Source of the DNA: a virus
Virus record (IMG/VR): IMGVR_UViG_3300025636_000716
Coordinates: 1-49,334 of that record
Strand: one strand, 5' to 3'
Length of the DNA stretch: 49,334 nt
Below the pieces are notes generated by a model. The model had not been told where the DNA came from and did no database searches. It was given only the letters and a program-made list of their open reading frames with translations. Of the stretch, positions 16,815 through 25,115 are shown in pieces (the first letter of the stretch is position 1; every line of letters begins with the position of its first letter). A program made the position numbers and the translations under genes.

Positions 16815-17390
16815 ATGGCTAAAAAGACTTACGCAGAACTAGTATCCAGTTTAGGCAGAAACGCTGCATCAGATGAATGTTATACTCCGCCTGATAGTGT
16901 AGAACCATTATTGAGATACTTAGACAAAGATGCGACTTACTATGAGGCAACAAGCGGAAAGTCAGGTCTTATCGTAGAAGGATTTACCAAGTTTGGTTAT
17001 AACATTAAGCCAAGTAACGGCAGAGATTTCTTTGATTGTGCTACAAGCGATGTTTATGACGGAGTAATCACAAATCCTCCCTACTCCATAAAAGATAAGT
17101 TTATTAGACATTGTTATGATTTGGGTAAACCATTTGCATTATTCTTGCCTGTTGCAAGTTTTCAAGGAGCGGGAAGAGGTAAAATGTTTATGGAGTATGG
17201 CATGTCAGCACTAGTATATAATAATCGTGTTGACTTTACGGGAGGCGGTTCCCCACCATTTGGAAACGCTTGGTTTATGCATGGATTTTTACCACCGAAT
17301 ACAATCTATTGGGTTGATAATCCATCTACAGCAAATACAAGAAAAACAAAAGAACAACAATCATCTCAATTCAATATTTTATTTGAATAA
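16815..17390 (+). CDS. DNA N6-adenine methyltransferase-like protein
   Basis: This 191-residue protein has NPPY (87-90) in GVITNPPYSIKD, the catalytic motif of N6-adenine and N4-cytosine methylases. An N-terminal ECYTPP matches the start of many phage adenine methylases. The SAM-binding motif, expected as xxGxG, is degenerate (YYEATSGKSG, 42-51). It is either a divergent methylase or an enzyme with reduced activity. A GGAG site precedes the ATG. It follows the polymerase in the same operon. Confidence 0.7.
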   Translation: MAKKTYAELVSSLGRNAASDECYTPPDSVEPLLRYLDKDATYYEATSGKSGLIVEGFTKFGYNIKPSNGRDFFDCATSDVYDGVITNPPYSIKDKFIRHCYDLGKPFALFLPVASFQGAGRGKMFMEYGMSALVYNNRVDFTGGGSPPFGNAWFMHGFLPPNTIYWVDNPSTANTRKTKEQQSSQFNILFE

Positions 17391-17395
17391 AACAC

Positions 17396-17424
17396 TTGAC
17401 ATTATATAATCAACCTGCTATAAA
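17396..17424 (+). promoter_or_regulatory. Sigma70-type promoter
   Basis: TTGACA (17396-17401), a 17-base spacer and TATAAA (17419-17424), 43 bases before the ATG of the secreted outer-membrane protein. Confidence 0.85.
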
Positions 17425-17467
17425 CGAATCATAAGTTATATTCGTAACTAGTATAGGAAAAATATAA

Positions 17468-20134
17468 ATGTCAATGTCTATAAGTAATCAACTTAAAGTA
17501 ACATTACCCAGTGCAACATTATCACTTTTGTTAGGCACAACTGCAATTGCAGATACAAGCTTTATGCAACTGGATAATGATGGAATATTACAGAATGAAT
17601 CTGTGAAGGTTGGTATCAATCGGCAAACAGGCTCATTTGGTAGTGGCAAGAGTAATTCACCAGGTATATTGTTCGATCCAGATGGCGGCGGTTCATTTAA
17701 TACATCATATGATTTTTTAACTCCAGGTGTTGCATTTGATGGGCAATCTATCAAAATTGATGGTACAAATTATAGAAATAATAATTCATCTTCTAGAATC
17801 GGTATCACGGCAAGTAGTGATTTAGTAAATGAACTTAATACGCTTACATGGAATGGAAGTCTAGTAAACGACTCATCTACTTGGTTACTAAAAAATACGT
17901 TTAAATTAGATTCCGGAAATACATTCGTTGATGTAACTACAACTATCACAGCAGGTGCTGATGCAGATACAGTCTATTATAGTAAGCATACTGATCCTGA
18001 CTCACAAGGAGATCCAGGAGATAGTAATTTAACTGATAATGTTATTGGCTATTCAGGTATACCAGATACTAATATTGCAATCGGGGAAGCAACTGTTTCA
18101 GGTTACGCTATCGGTGTATCTACAACTGATACTAACACAACAGCAGGTATTCAAAATTGGTCTACCCAAGCAGATGCATATGACGGTACAATTTATACTG
18201 ACGATGATGGAAATTCTTTGAACTATGGAAATGGAGATAATACGATTGGTCTCAGTTGGTTATGGACTGATGTAAAGGAGGGCGATACTCTTACCGCCAA
18301 TTACGCATATATTTTAGGTGAATCTATCTTTGATGCTATTGAAGATTCAGAAGGTTCCGGCGGCGGCGCTGATAATGATTGGACAGTAGAAGATATTGGT
18401 TCCGCAACAGAGGCGGCAATCGCAGCACCAGAACGTGAGGCGGCAGAAGCAGCGGCAGAGGCAGAGGCAGAAGCAGCCCGTATAGCAGCGGCAGAAGCAG
18501 AGGCAGAAGCAGCCCGTATAGCAGCGGCAGAAGCAGAGGCAGCACGTGTAGCAGCGGCAGAGGCAGAAGCAGCGCGTGTAGCAGCGGCAGAGGCGGAAGC
18601 AGCACGTGTAGCAGCGGCAGAGGCAGAGGCAGCGCGTGTAGCAGCGGAAGAAGCGGAAGCAGCACGTGTAGCAGCCGTAGAAGCAGCAGAGGCGGCAGAG
18701 GCAGCGCGTGTAGCGGCAGAAGCGGCAGAAGCGGCAGAGGCAGCAGAAGCGGCAGAGGTGGCACGTGTTGCTGCAGAAGAGGCAGAAGCGGCAGAAGCGG
18801 CACGTATTGCAGCAGTAGAGGCAGAAGCAGCGCGTGTAGCGGCAGCGGAAGAGGCGGCACGGGTAGCGGCAGCGGAAGAAGCGGCACGTGTAGCGGCAGC
18901 GGAAGAGGCGGCACGTGTAGCGGCAGCGGAAGAAGCGGCACGGGTAGCGGCAGCGGAAGAAGCGGCAGCGGAAGAAGCAGCGCGAGTAGTAGCCGCAAAG
19001 GTTGCAGAAGTTGCTGAAGATACGGCTATAATTTCTGAACCAATGGTAATGGGATTTAGTTTTCAACGTGCGGTTTTGATTGCGCCTTCGGTAATGGATA
19101 CATCTAATGAAACTATTACATCAACAACTGAAACACAAAGTACAACTTTACCAGTATTAACATCAAATGTTGTAAAATATGATTCTACAGTTGATAACAA
19201 CTTACAAACTATCTCTACCGAAAACTTCACTCTAGTAACAACACCAATGGACATTATAACAGAGACATTTGTTCGTACTACAGAAACATATGATGATGGT
19301 TCAGAGGTAGTAACAGATGGAGATACAACTACAACAACAATCGTGCGAAATGATATTGTCAAAACATCTAGTAATATTGAATCAGTTGTTGGTAGAGTTG
19401 ATCAGGTAGAACAATTGTTAGGCATTGACATTCATAGAAATATGGATATTAATAATGGCATCACTGTTACAAAAACAGATCATAAGATGAATGATGGCTA
19501 TAATGCAGAAACAAATGTGTATAGCGTTGGCATCGAAGACATTGGAAGTAATGATAATATATTGTTTGGTGTAGAGTATAATGAAGTTAATACAACTATG
19601 ACAGGAAGTGATAGTAATGGTAGTATGAAAACCCACGCATATAAAATTGATATTGGTAAATCATTTGATAACAATGATGCAAAATTAACCACATCATTTA
19701 ATCATACAACATCTGATATTTCATATTTTAGAACAGTTGGCGACTATGCAGCGGGCGGCGAGACTACCTCAACCGATAATTATGCAAGTTTTATGTTAGA
19801 AAAAGAAACTGGCAATGTTCGTCCGTTCTTTGGTTACACACTCGGACACAGGAAAACACAAGGTTATACCGAAACTGGTAATGCACTCGCAGTTCTAGAT
19901 TATAAAACTAAGAGTGATGTATATAATTATGCAACACTTGGTTTTAACATTGACTATGACGAAATCAAAGTAAGTGTACGTAAAGACTTTGATGAATATG
20001 ATACTACCAGGATTGACTTGGATATTAATAAATCTATCAACGATAAATTAAATTTAATGGTAGGATTTAATCGAAGTATATCAAACTATGATACAAGTAA
20101 TTCGGTAACTGCTGGTGTATCATGGACTTTCTAA
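17468..20134 (+). CDS. Secreted outer-membrane beta-barrel protein with long Ala-rich helical stalk
   Basis: The 888-residue protein begins with a plausible Sec signal peptide (hydrophobic LSLLLGTTAIA, cleavage after A28). Residues ~30-295 are a Thr/Asn/Gly-rich beta domain. Residues ~315-515 are an extreme Ala/Glu/Arg repeat (units of AAAEAEAARV), predicted as a rigid helical stalk. Residues ~640-888 look like an outer-membrane beta barrel and end in SWTF with a terminal Phe, as in autotransporters. It has its own sigma70-type promoter. It would be placed on the host surface, so superinfection exclusion or surface remodelling is a reasonable inference. Not a typical virion protein. Confidence 0.8.
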   Translation: MSMSISNQLKVTLPSATLSLLLGTTAIADTSFMQLDNDGILQNESVKVGINRQTGSFGSGKSNSPGILFDPDGGGSFNTSYDFLTPGVAFDGQSIKIDGTNYRNNNSSSRIGITASSDLVNELNTLTWNGSLVNDSSTWLLKNTFKLDSGNTFVDVTTTITAGADADTVYYSKHTDPDSQGDPGDSNLTDNVIGYSGIPDTNIAIGEATVSGYAIGVSTTDTNTTAGIQNWSTQADAYDGTIYTDDDGNSLNYGNGDNTIGLSWLWTDVKEGDTLTANYAYILGESIFDAIEDSEGSGGGADNDWTVEDIGSATEAAIAAPEREAAEAAAEAEAEAARIAAAEAEAEAARIAAAEAEAARVAAAEAEAARVAAAEAEAARVAAAEAEAARVAAEEAEAARVAAVEAAEAAEAARVAAEAAEAAEAAEAAEVARVAAEEAEAAEAARIAAVEAEAARVAAAEEAARVAAAEEAARVAAAEEAARVAAAEEAARVAAAEEAAAEEAARVVAAKVAEVAEDTAIISEPMVMGFSFQRAVLIAPSVMDTSNETITSTTETQSTTLPVLTSNVVKYDSTVDNNLQTISTENFTLVTTPMDIITETFVRTTETYDDGSEVVTDGDTTTTTIVRNDIVKTSSNIESVVGRVDQVEQLLGIDIHRNMDINNGITVTKTDHKMNDGYNAETNVYSVGIEDIGSNDNILFGVEYNEVNTTMTGSDSNGSMKTHAYKIDIGKSFDNNDAKLTTSFNHTTSDISYFRTVGDYAAGGETTSTDNYASFMLEKETGNVRPFFGYTLGHRKTQGYTETGNALAVLDYKTKSDVYNYATLGFNIDYDEIKVSVRKDFDEYDTTRIDLDINKSINDKLNLMVGFNRSISNYDTSNSVTAGVSWTF
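18417..19015 (+). repeat. Degenerate tandem repeat coding the Ala/Glu/Arg stalk
   Basis: Units built on GCAGCGGCAGAGGCAGAAGC and GCACGTGTAGC recur dozens of times and vary in length. The later third uses a shorter unit coding EEAARVAAA. The repeat is GC-rich compared with its surroundings. It creates long false ORFs on the opposite strand. Such tracts often change length by recombination or slippage. Confidence 0.9.
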
Positions 20135-20162
20135 GAACAGTAGGTGAACAACAATTCAACTC

Positions 20163-20192
20163 TTGACGAAACACTAGCAAATATGATATATT
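20163..20192 (+). promoter_or_regulatory. Sigma70-type promoter
   Basis: TTGACG (20163-20168), an 18-base spacer and TATATT (20187-20192). A 13-codon leader ORF and the gene at 20267 follow. Confidence 0.65.
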
Positions 20193-20220
20193 CAAATCAC
20201 TGAACATAGAAAGGCACAAA

Positions 20221-20262
20221 ATGACACTACGATTAATACAAAAAAATTCAATAGGAGGATAA
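20221..20262 (+). CDS. Possible 13-residue leader peptide
   Basis: The reading frame MTLRLIQKNSIGG is preceded by AGAAAGG with good spacing. Its last codons contain the ribosome site (AGGAGG) of the gene at 20267, and its stop is four bases before that ATG. This layout suggests translational coupling. It is too short to call on coding signal alone. Confidence 0.4.
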   Translation: MTLRLIQKNSIGG

Positions 20263-20266
20263 TACT

Positions 20267-20875
20267 ATGGCTCGGATGCCAACGAATAAAGAACTTGATC
20301 TTTATGATTACATTGATGTACTTACTGGTAAAGAACAAGTAGAAACAAATGACAGTGATATTGTAGGTAGACACCTTGAAGAAGTGTTAGCAGACAAACT
20401 AGATGCTACACTAGATAAGTTTGAAGAGCCAGACTTACCAGAACTAGGTGTTAATATTAAAAGTGGCGGATTAAAAGCGGCACAAAATACCATTGGTTCA
20501 ATTTCATACAAAAAGTTTAAAAATATGAATGATATGCTTCGGTATGAATGGTTTAAATCTCATACAGAACATTGGCATTACATTCCTAGATGTGACGAAA
20601 TTGGTATGACAGGTGGTTCATATAATATTAATATGTCAGAAGGAACGCATGGCGGTCTATTGCTTCAGAAGCAATTTGAAGAAATCTGCAATAAGATAGA
20701 TAATTTTGTACTTGCACACGAGGATAAGAATTGGCCATCATGTAAATCAGACGATAAGGGTATGTGGGCAGAATACAATCGTGAAACAAATTCTTGGAAG
20801 TTCCGCATAAGTAAGAAAAATAGAAGAAAAATCGAATCACGTGATAATATGTTTGACAACATGTTTGAATTGTGA
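20267..20875 (+). CDS. Unknown early protein (202 aa); speculative nuclease
   Basis: I do not recognise this protein with confidence. It has an acidic N-terminal helix region, then PDLPELGVNIKSGG (about 55-68). That is reminiscent of the D-x(n)-E-x-K active site of PD-(D/E)XK nucleases, but with N-I-K in place of E-x-K. The C-terminus is basic (KKNRRKIESR). AGGAGG lies eight bases before the ATG. Its 3' end contains the -35 box for the clamp gene. Confidence 0.75.
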   Translation: MARMPTNKELDLYDYIDVLTGKEQVETNDSDIVGRHLEEVLADKLDATLDKFEEPDLPELGVNIKSGGLKAAQNTIGSISYKKFKNMNDMLRYEWFKSHTEHWHYIPRCDEIGMTGGSYNINMSEGTHGGLLLQKQFEEICNKIDNFVLAHEDKNWPSCKSDDKGMWAEYNRETNSWKFRISKKNRRKIESRDNMFDNMFEL

Positions 20876-20881
20876 TATAGT
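20853..20881 (+). promoter_or_regulatory. Sigma70-type promoter for the clamp gene, embedded in the upstream gene
   Basis: TTGACA (20853-20858), a 17-base spacer and TATAGT (20876-20881). The -35 lies within the last codons of the preceding gene, 30 bases before the clamp ATG. Confidence 0.75.
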
Positions 20882-20911
20882 AAGAGTAATAAAATAATAC
20901 AGGAGAACGCA

Positions 20912-21667
20912 ATGCGCGACATTTTAAAAGATATTGTAAAACACACACACTCACTTGGTATCATCCAGGCAGTAAAAGTAACAACAGATGATACAAGCAC
21001 AGTACTAGATGCTATGGACGACGACCGAACAGTTGTTCTCCGTGCCAAAATGCATAAACGTGTAGACGAATTTAATGGTAAGTTTGGTATGGGGCGTTTG
21101 GGTGTTCTTAATGGTTATCTATCGTATGAGAACCAAAATGAAAATGGTGATCGTATTGGCGCTGATATTACAGTAGGAACTGCAGAACGCAATGGAGAAG
21201 TTGTACCATCGGAACTTGCTTTTTCAATGAAAGGGGTATTTGATTCAACTTACCGTGTTATTGTAAGTGAAATGGTTGATGCCCAAATCAAAACAGCAAA
21301 TTTTAAAGGTGCGAAATGGGATGTTGAGGTAATGCCATCATCCAAAGCAGTTAAAGATTTGCAAACATTTGCAGGTATTCTAGGTTCATATGACCCACTG
21401 TTTACTGTTAAAACTGAAGGTAATGACTTGATGTTTCATATCGGTGATGCATCAACAGATAAATTAAGTTTGAAATTTGCCTCAAATGTAGATGGAACAC
21501 TCAGCACAGGCTGGAGTTTTCCACTCTCAACAGTTCTAACAATTTTAAAATTAGGCGATACTTCGTCTATGAGTATTAAAATTTCAGATCAAGGCGCGAT
21601 GGCAATTCACGTAGATTCCGGTATGGGACTATACGAATATATCTTACCAGCAAAATCAGGCAATTAA
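20912..21667 (+). CDS. 45: Sliding clamp (T4 gp45-like)
   Basis: This 251-residue protein matches gp45 clamps in length and in several features. These are the start MRDILKDIVKHT, a central beta-rich stretch (FSMKGVFDSTYRVIVS, DAQIKTANFKGAKWDVEV) and the end GLYEYILPA. The clamp tethers the polymerase to DNA. In T4 it also activates late transcription, which fits the GATAAATA late-type boxes here. AGGAGA precedes the ATG. No clamp loader (gp44/62) is in the window. Confidence 0.85.
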   Translation: MRDILKDIVKHTHSLGIIQAVKVTTDDTSTVLDAMDDDRTVVLRAKMHKRVDEFNGKFGMGRLGVLNGYLSYENQNENGDRIGADITVGTAERNGEVVPSELAFSMKGVFDSTYRVIVSEMVDAQIKTANFKGAKWDVEVMPSSKAVKDLQTFAGILGSYDPLFTVKTEGNDLMFHIGDASTDKLSLKFASNVDGTLSTGWSFPLSTVLTILKLGDTSSMSIKISDQGAMAIHVDSGMGLYEYILPAKSGN

Positions 21668-21672
21668 TAAAA

Positions 21673-23235
21673 ATGGTCAAAGATTTAGGAAAAAACAATA
21701 TTAGTAGTGGGTATGCCGTTTTCTTACCTGCTATTTCTAACTTTTATGTTCGCAAAATTTCACAACATTATTGTGAAACGACAGACATGTTTCCGCCTGA
21801 ACGCATTCCACAAGGATTCGAGAATGGACTAGAAGGATTAAATATTTTTGATAAAGATAAAGGCTATGTGTATTACTCACATGGTCTTTATTCTGCTGGC
21901 CATGCTGAATTAGATTTGGAGAAATCTAAAATTGAAGATGGTATGGTTGTTAATAGAGACCGTGAGACAACAGTTCTGGTAGGGGATTCTGGTGGGTATC
22001 AGATTGGTACTGGTGCTTGGAAACTAGACTGGTCTTCATTCTATGATAAAGAAGGTGATTGGGCAAAGACACGTCATGGTATTATGGCGTGGCTTGAAGA
22101 ATATTGTGATTATTCTATGACACTTGATATTCCAGGATGGGCATGTTTGCCACAGTATCGTGATAAAAACGGTATCAAAAACTGGGATGAATGTGTAGAT
22201 AAAACAATATTCAATCACGAATACTTTATCAACAACCGCACACCAGGCAAGACTAAATTCTTAAACACTCTACATGGTTCCAATTGGGATACTAGTGAAA
22301 AGTGGTATGAGAAGGTCAAGCACTTCAATGACAAGTCAGTATATGGCGATAGAGCATTTGAAGGTTATGCGATGGCAGGAGATCACGCAGGTGATGCGGA
22401 ACTACTACTACGTAGACTTATTCGTTTACGTGATGATGGTCTGCTTGGACAAGCAGATCAATCAGATGTTTGGATTCACACTCTTGGCATAAGCGTTCTC
22501 CCATGGGGCGCTATGTTGACAGCAATCCAACGACAACTAAGAAAATACGTTAATAAAAATATAACCATATCATTTGATGCTGCATCTCCTTATATAACAG
22601 CAGCAAAAGGATTAGCATATGACTACCCTGACTTGAATTCTAATGCGTGGAGTTATAAAACTAAAAAGTTAAACTGGCGACAGGATATCACTGATGATAA
22701 TCAACCGTGGTTATATGAAGGAGAAATTGGTTCTAGATTGAATATGAGAGATATCAATTACATGCAACCTAGAATGCTGAATCGTAATAAAAAAGAAGCA
22801 AAATCAAGTTGGGATAGCCTTTCATATATTCTTATTCAAGCACATAATGCTGAATATCATATACGTGGGATGCAAGATGCAATACGTAGGTTCGATCATG
22901 AGTATGAGATGCTAAGAGACAAGATTGACATTAATACAATGAATTTGGGGAAAACAAATACACTATCAGACGTAGTTCCAGATAGAGTTTTATATTTTGC
23001 AAAGTTTGTTGAAGTATTGTTTGATCCTAATACAAAAGATCCAATGAATATGCTTACTAATTATAAAGCATTCCTTCGTAAGTGTGAAGGATCACGTGTT
23101 CAAAATATTGCAACTACTCCAGACTTTATGAATTTTGAAGAAGCAGGGGTTAAAACAGAAGAATACGTAGAAGCAGTAAAAGGAAAGAAAAAAGAGTACG
23201 AACATCCAGAAAGTGTTGATGCTTTATTTGGATAA
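21673..23235 (+). CDS. dpdA: tRNA-guanine-transglycosylase-like DNA transglycosylase (DpdA-type)
   Basis: This 520-residue protein has a TGT-type barrel signature. DSGGYQ (105-110) matches the catalytic Asp of TGT. ISFDAASP holds D302, the likely nucleophile counterpart. Between them are LHGSNW (200-205) and IHTLGISVLPWGA. The Cys zinc site of bacterial tRNA enzymes is not seen. In phages, DpdA homologues insert 7-deazaguanine derivatives into DNA. FolE, QueD-like and QueE genes nearby supply the precursor pathway, which strongly supports that role (inference). It starts five bases after the clamp stop. Confidence 0.8.
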   Translation: MVKDLGKNNISSGYAVFLPAISNFYVRKISQHYCETTDMFPPERIPQGFENGLEGLNIFDKDKGYVYYSHGLYSAGHAELDLEKSKIEDGMVVNRDRETTVLVGDSGGYQIGTGAWKLDWSSFYDKEGDWAKTRHGIMAWLEEYCDYSMTLDIPGWACLPQYRDKNGIKNWDECVDKTIFNHEYFINNRTPGKTKFLNTLHGSNWDTSEKWYEKVKHFNDKSVYGDRAFEGYAMAGDHAGDAELLLRRLIRLRDDGLLGQADQSDVWIHTLGISVLPWGAMLTAIQRQLRKYVNKNITISFDAASPYITAAKGLAYDYPDLNSNAWSYKTKKLNWRQDITDDNQPWLYEGEIGSRLNMRDINYMQPRMLNRNKKEAKSSWDSLSYILIQAHNAEYHIRGMQDAIRRFDHEYEMLRDKIDINTMNLGKTNTLSDVVPDRVLYFAKFVEVLFDPNTKDPMNMLTNYKAFLRKCEGSRVQNIATTPDFMNFEEAGVKTEEYVEAVKGKKKEYEHPESVDALFG

Positions 23236-23250
23236 TAAAAAGGATGAAAA

Positions 23251-23439
23251 ATGAAAATTGATAAAAAAATGGCAAGACTAGAACAACTAAAAACTGAGCA
23301 TAGGGAGCTTGACATTAGGATACAAAAAGATTATAATCTTAGACTAGATGTTGGTGAACTTAAAATGCAAAAATTAAAATTGAAACAATCAATTTTAGAA
23401 ATGGAAAGAGAACTCGAAACTAATGGGCAGTTACTATAA
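23251..23439 (+). CDS. DUF465 (YdcH-like) small coiled-coil protein (62 aa)
   Basis: The sequence is one long helical pattern with LEQLKTEHRELDIRI and LKMQKLKLKQSI. This matches the H-x-x-L-D and L-K-x-x-K-L-x-L-K pattern of DUF465, a family common in Proteobacteria. Function of the family is unknown. It sits between the DpdA-like and QueD-like genes. A GGATG stretch before the ATG may serve as the ribosome site. Confidence 0.65.
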   Translation: MKIDKKMARLEQLKTEHRELDIRIQKDYNLRLDVGELKMQKLKLKQSILEMERELETNGQLL

Positions 23440-23470
23440 TTATATGTTAACGGAAACAAGGGATGCAAAC

Positions 23471-23875
23471 ATGACAGAACAGCGAGAAAATCAGAAAGCA
23501 AACGCAGATCGTTGGATTTGGGTAACCTTTCAAAAAGAAGGTATTCATTGCTATCCAGCAGCAGCAGACGATCCAGAACTTGCGACTGGTGATTGGGATG
23601 ATGTATCATTCTTAGGTGTGCCACATCGTCATATCTTTCATTTCCGAGTAGCAATAAAAGTAACACATAACGATAGAGATATTGAATTTATCCAATTTAA
23701 ACGTTGGCTAGAACGACTATATAGCCTAGAAGTACTTTCACTAGATTACAAATCTTGTGAAATGATGTCGGATGATTTATTTGACAATATCTCCGAAAAA
23801 TACCCAGGTAGAAATATCAAAATTGAAATCTCTGAAGATGGGGAAAACGGAGCGTTGATTGAATATAATATCTAA
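23471..23875 (+). CDS. queD: QueD-like 6-carboxytetrahydropterin synthase
   Basis: This ~134-residue protein has the order of QueD/PTPS motifs. An N-terminal His occurs in KEGIHCY, followed by PHRHIFHF (the HxH zinc site) and an IEFIQFKRWLE segment like the family's DF-x-x-L-K. Then come SCEMMSDDLFDNI (catalytic Glu region) and VKIEISED-type EISEDGENGAL before the terminal Tyr. The sequence is divergent and the zinc triad is H-x(25)-H-x-H. I chose the ATG at 23471 for its AAGGGA site; the frame is open from 23423. It fits preQ0 synthesis with FolE and QueE nearby. Confidence 0.65.
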   Translation: MTEQRENQKANADRWIWVTFQKEGIHCYPAAADDPELATGDWDDVSFLGVPHRHIFHFRVAIKVTHNDRDIEFIQFKRWLERLYSLEVLSLDYKSCEMMSDDLFDNISEKYPGRNIKIEISEDGENGALIEYNI

Positions 23876-23884
23876 AAGAATTTC

Positions 23885-23919
23885 ATTACCAGATATGGTA
23901 ATGGATAGTGGTATCTGGT
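23885..23919 (+). promoter_or_regulatory. Pair of mutually exclusive hairpins before the glycosyltransferase gene
   Basis: ATTACC (23885-23890) can pair with GGTAAT (23897-23902). Alternatively ACCAGATA (23888-23895) can pair with TATCTGGT (23912-23919). The two stems share bases, so only one can form. No U-run follows, so this is not an ordinary terminator. Confidence 0.35.
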
Positions 23920-23976
23920 TTGGATGCTAAAAACTAGTAATAGAATATCTATACATTCATTAAAAGGGCAAAACGA

Positions 23977-25047
23977 ATGTTATATCTTATAGACTTGGAG
24001 AGTGTTGAATCTCGCTATACTAAGCAGTGGAAAACGCATCTCCCCACATTGTTACGAAGCAACGGCATTGATGTTACTGTGATTGAAGGTCCAACTGATA
24101 TCCCAGCAGCCACTACACCGGGCGCATTTCTTAACTTTGGAGGTACAAATATCTATAAGAGCGCACAGTTAGAACAAATAGCGAAAATGTTCTGTGATGG
24201 TAAAATCAATGATGGTGATTACTTTCTCTATACTGATGCGTGGAATCCCACTGTCATCCAGTTGAAATATATGGCAGAATTGCTTGGGATAAAAATCCGT
24301 ATAGGTGGATTATGGCATGCTGGTAGCTATGATCCCCAAGATTTTCTAGGTCGCTTAATTGGTGATGCCTCATGGGTTCGAAAAGCAGAGATGTCAATGT
24401 ATGATTGTTACAATGATAACTTCTTTGCTACTCGCTTTCATATTGATCTCTTTACAAATACGTTTTGGGATAATGATCGTGACATCGACAGGCAACTCCT
24501 TCACTCAATTAGACAAGTGGGTTGGCCGATGGAGTATATCGAAACTGATCTTGGTGCATATAAAAATAATAAAGCGAAAGAGGACATAATACTATTTCCA
24601 CATCGTATCGCACCTGAGAAACAGCCAGAAGTTTTTGATTATATTGCTGAACAAATGCCCGAATATAAGTTCATCAAATGTCAAGAACTTGATTTGTCCA
24701 AACCAGATTACCACGATTTATTAAGTAAATCAAAAATGGTATTCAGTGCTAACTTACAAGAAACATTAGGTATATCAATGTATGAAGGAATTGTAGTTGG
24801 AAGTGTACCAATGGTTCCTGATAGATTATCATACAGCGAAATGTGGAGTGAACAATTCAAGTATCCAAGTGAATGGACTACTTCGTTAGATTCAACAAAA
24901 AAGAACATAGAAAATATTAAAGCATATATCCATACTCAAATGAATAAGAATGCTGATATTCAACCTATGCTGCAAGAAGAAATTAGTAGAGTTAAAAGTT
25001 TTTATTCAGGCAATGATATAATAGATTACCTAAATAATAATACTTGA
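23977..25047 (+). CDS. GT-B-type glycosyltransferase
   Basis: This 356-residue protein has a C-terminal Rossmann half typical of GT-B enzymes. A strand start ILFPHRIAPEKQ leads to MVFSANLQETLGISMYEG, an E-x7-E style sugar-nucleotide site, and then SVPMVPDR. The N-terminal half is the acceptor domain. It lies inside the DpdA/QueD/FolE/QueE cluster, so it could glycosylate a modified base in DNA, as T4 does with hydroxymethylcytosine. Tailoring of a surface glycan is the alternative. An AAAGGG site precedes the ATG. Confidence 0.75.
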   Translation: MLYLIDLESVESRYTKQWKTHLPTLLRSNGIDVTVIEGPTDIPAATTPGAFLNFGGTNIYKSAQLEQIAKMFCDGKINDGDYFLYTDAWNPTVIQLKYMAELLGIKIRIGGLWHAGSYDPQDFLGRLIGDASWVRKAEMSMYDCYNDNFFATRFHIDLFTNTFWDNDRDIDRQLLHSIRQVGWPMEYIETDLGAYKNNKAKEDIILFPHRIAPEKQPEVFDYIAEQMPEYKFIKCQELDLSKPDYHDLLSKSKMVFSANLQETLGISMYEGIVVGSVPMVPDRLSYSEMWSEQFKYPSEWTTSLDSTKKNIENIKAYIHTQMNKNADIQPMLQEEISRVKSFYSGNDIIDYLNNNT

Positions 25048-25072
25048 CACTATGACGTATATGTAGTAATAT
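25044..25072 (+). promoter_or_regulatory. Sigma70-type promoter for folE-queE
   Basis: TTGACA (25044-25049), a 17-base spacer and TAATAT (25067-25072). The -35 overlaps the stop of the glycosyltransferase gene; the folE ATG is 43 bases on, behind AAAGGAA. Confidence 0.8.
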
Positions 25073-25115
25073 AAAATATACAAATAATTTAATTACATAG
25101 AAAGGAACATAGTAT

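Noticed and set aside
18417-19015. CRISPR array
   Set aside because: The units are contiguous coding repeats with no spacers, inside one ORF.
18336-19066. Long Leu/Pro-rich and Cys/Arg-rich minus-strand ORFs
   Set aside because: They are mirror-strand shadows of the Ala/Glu/Arg repeat and have no coding features.
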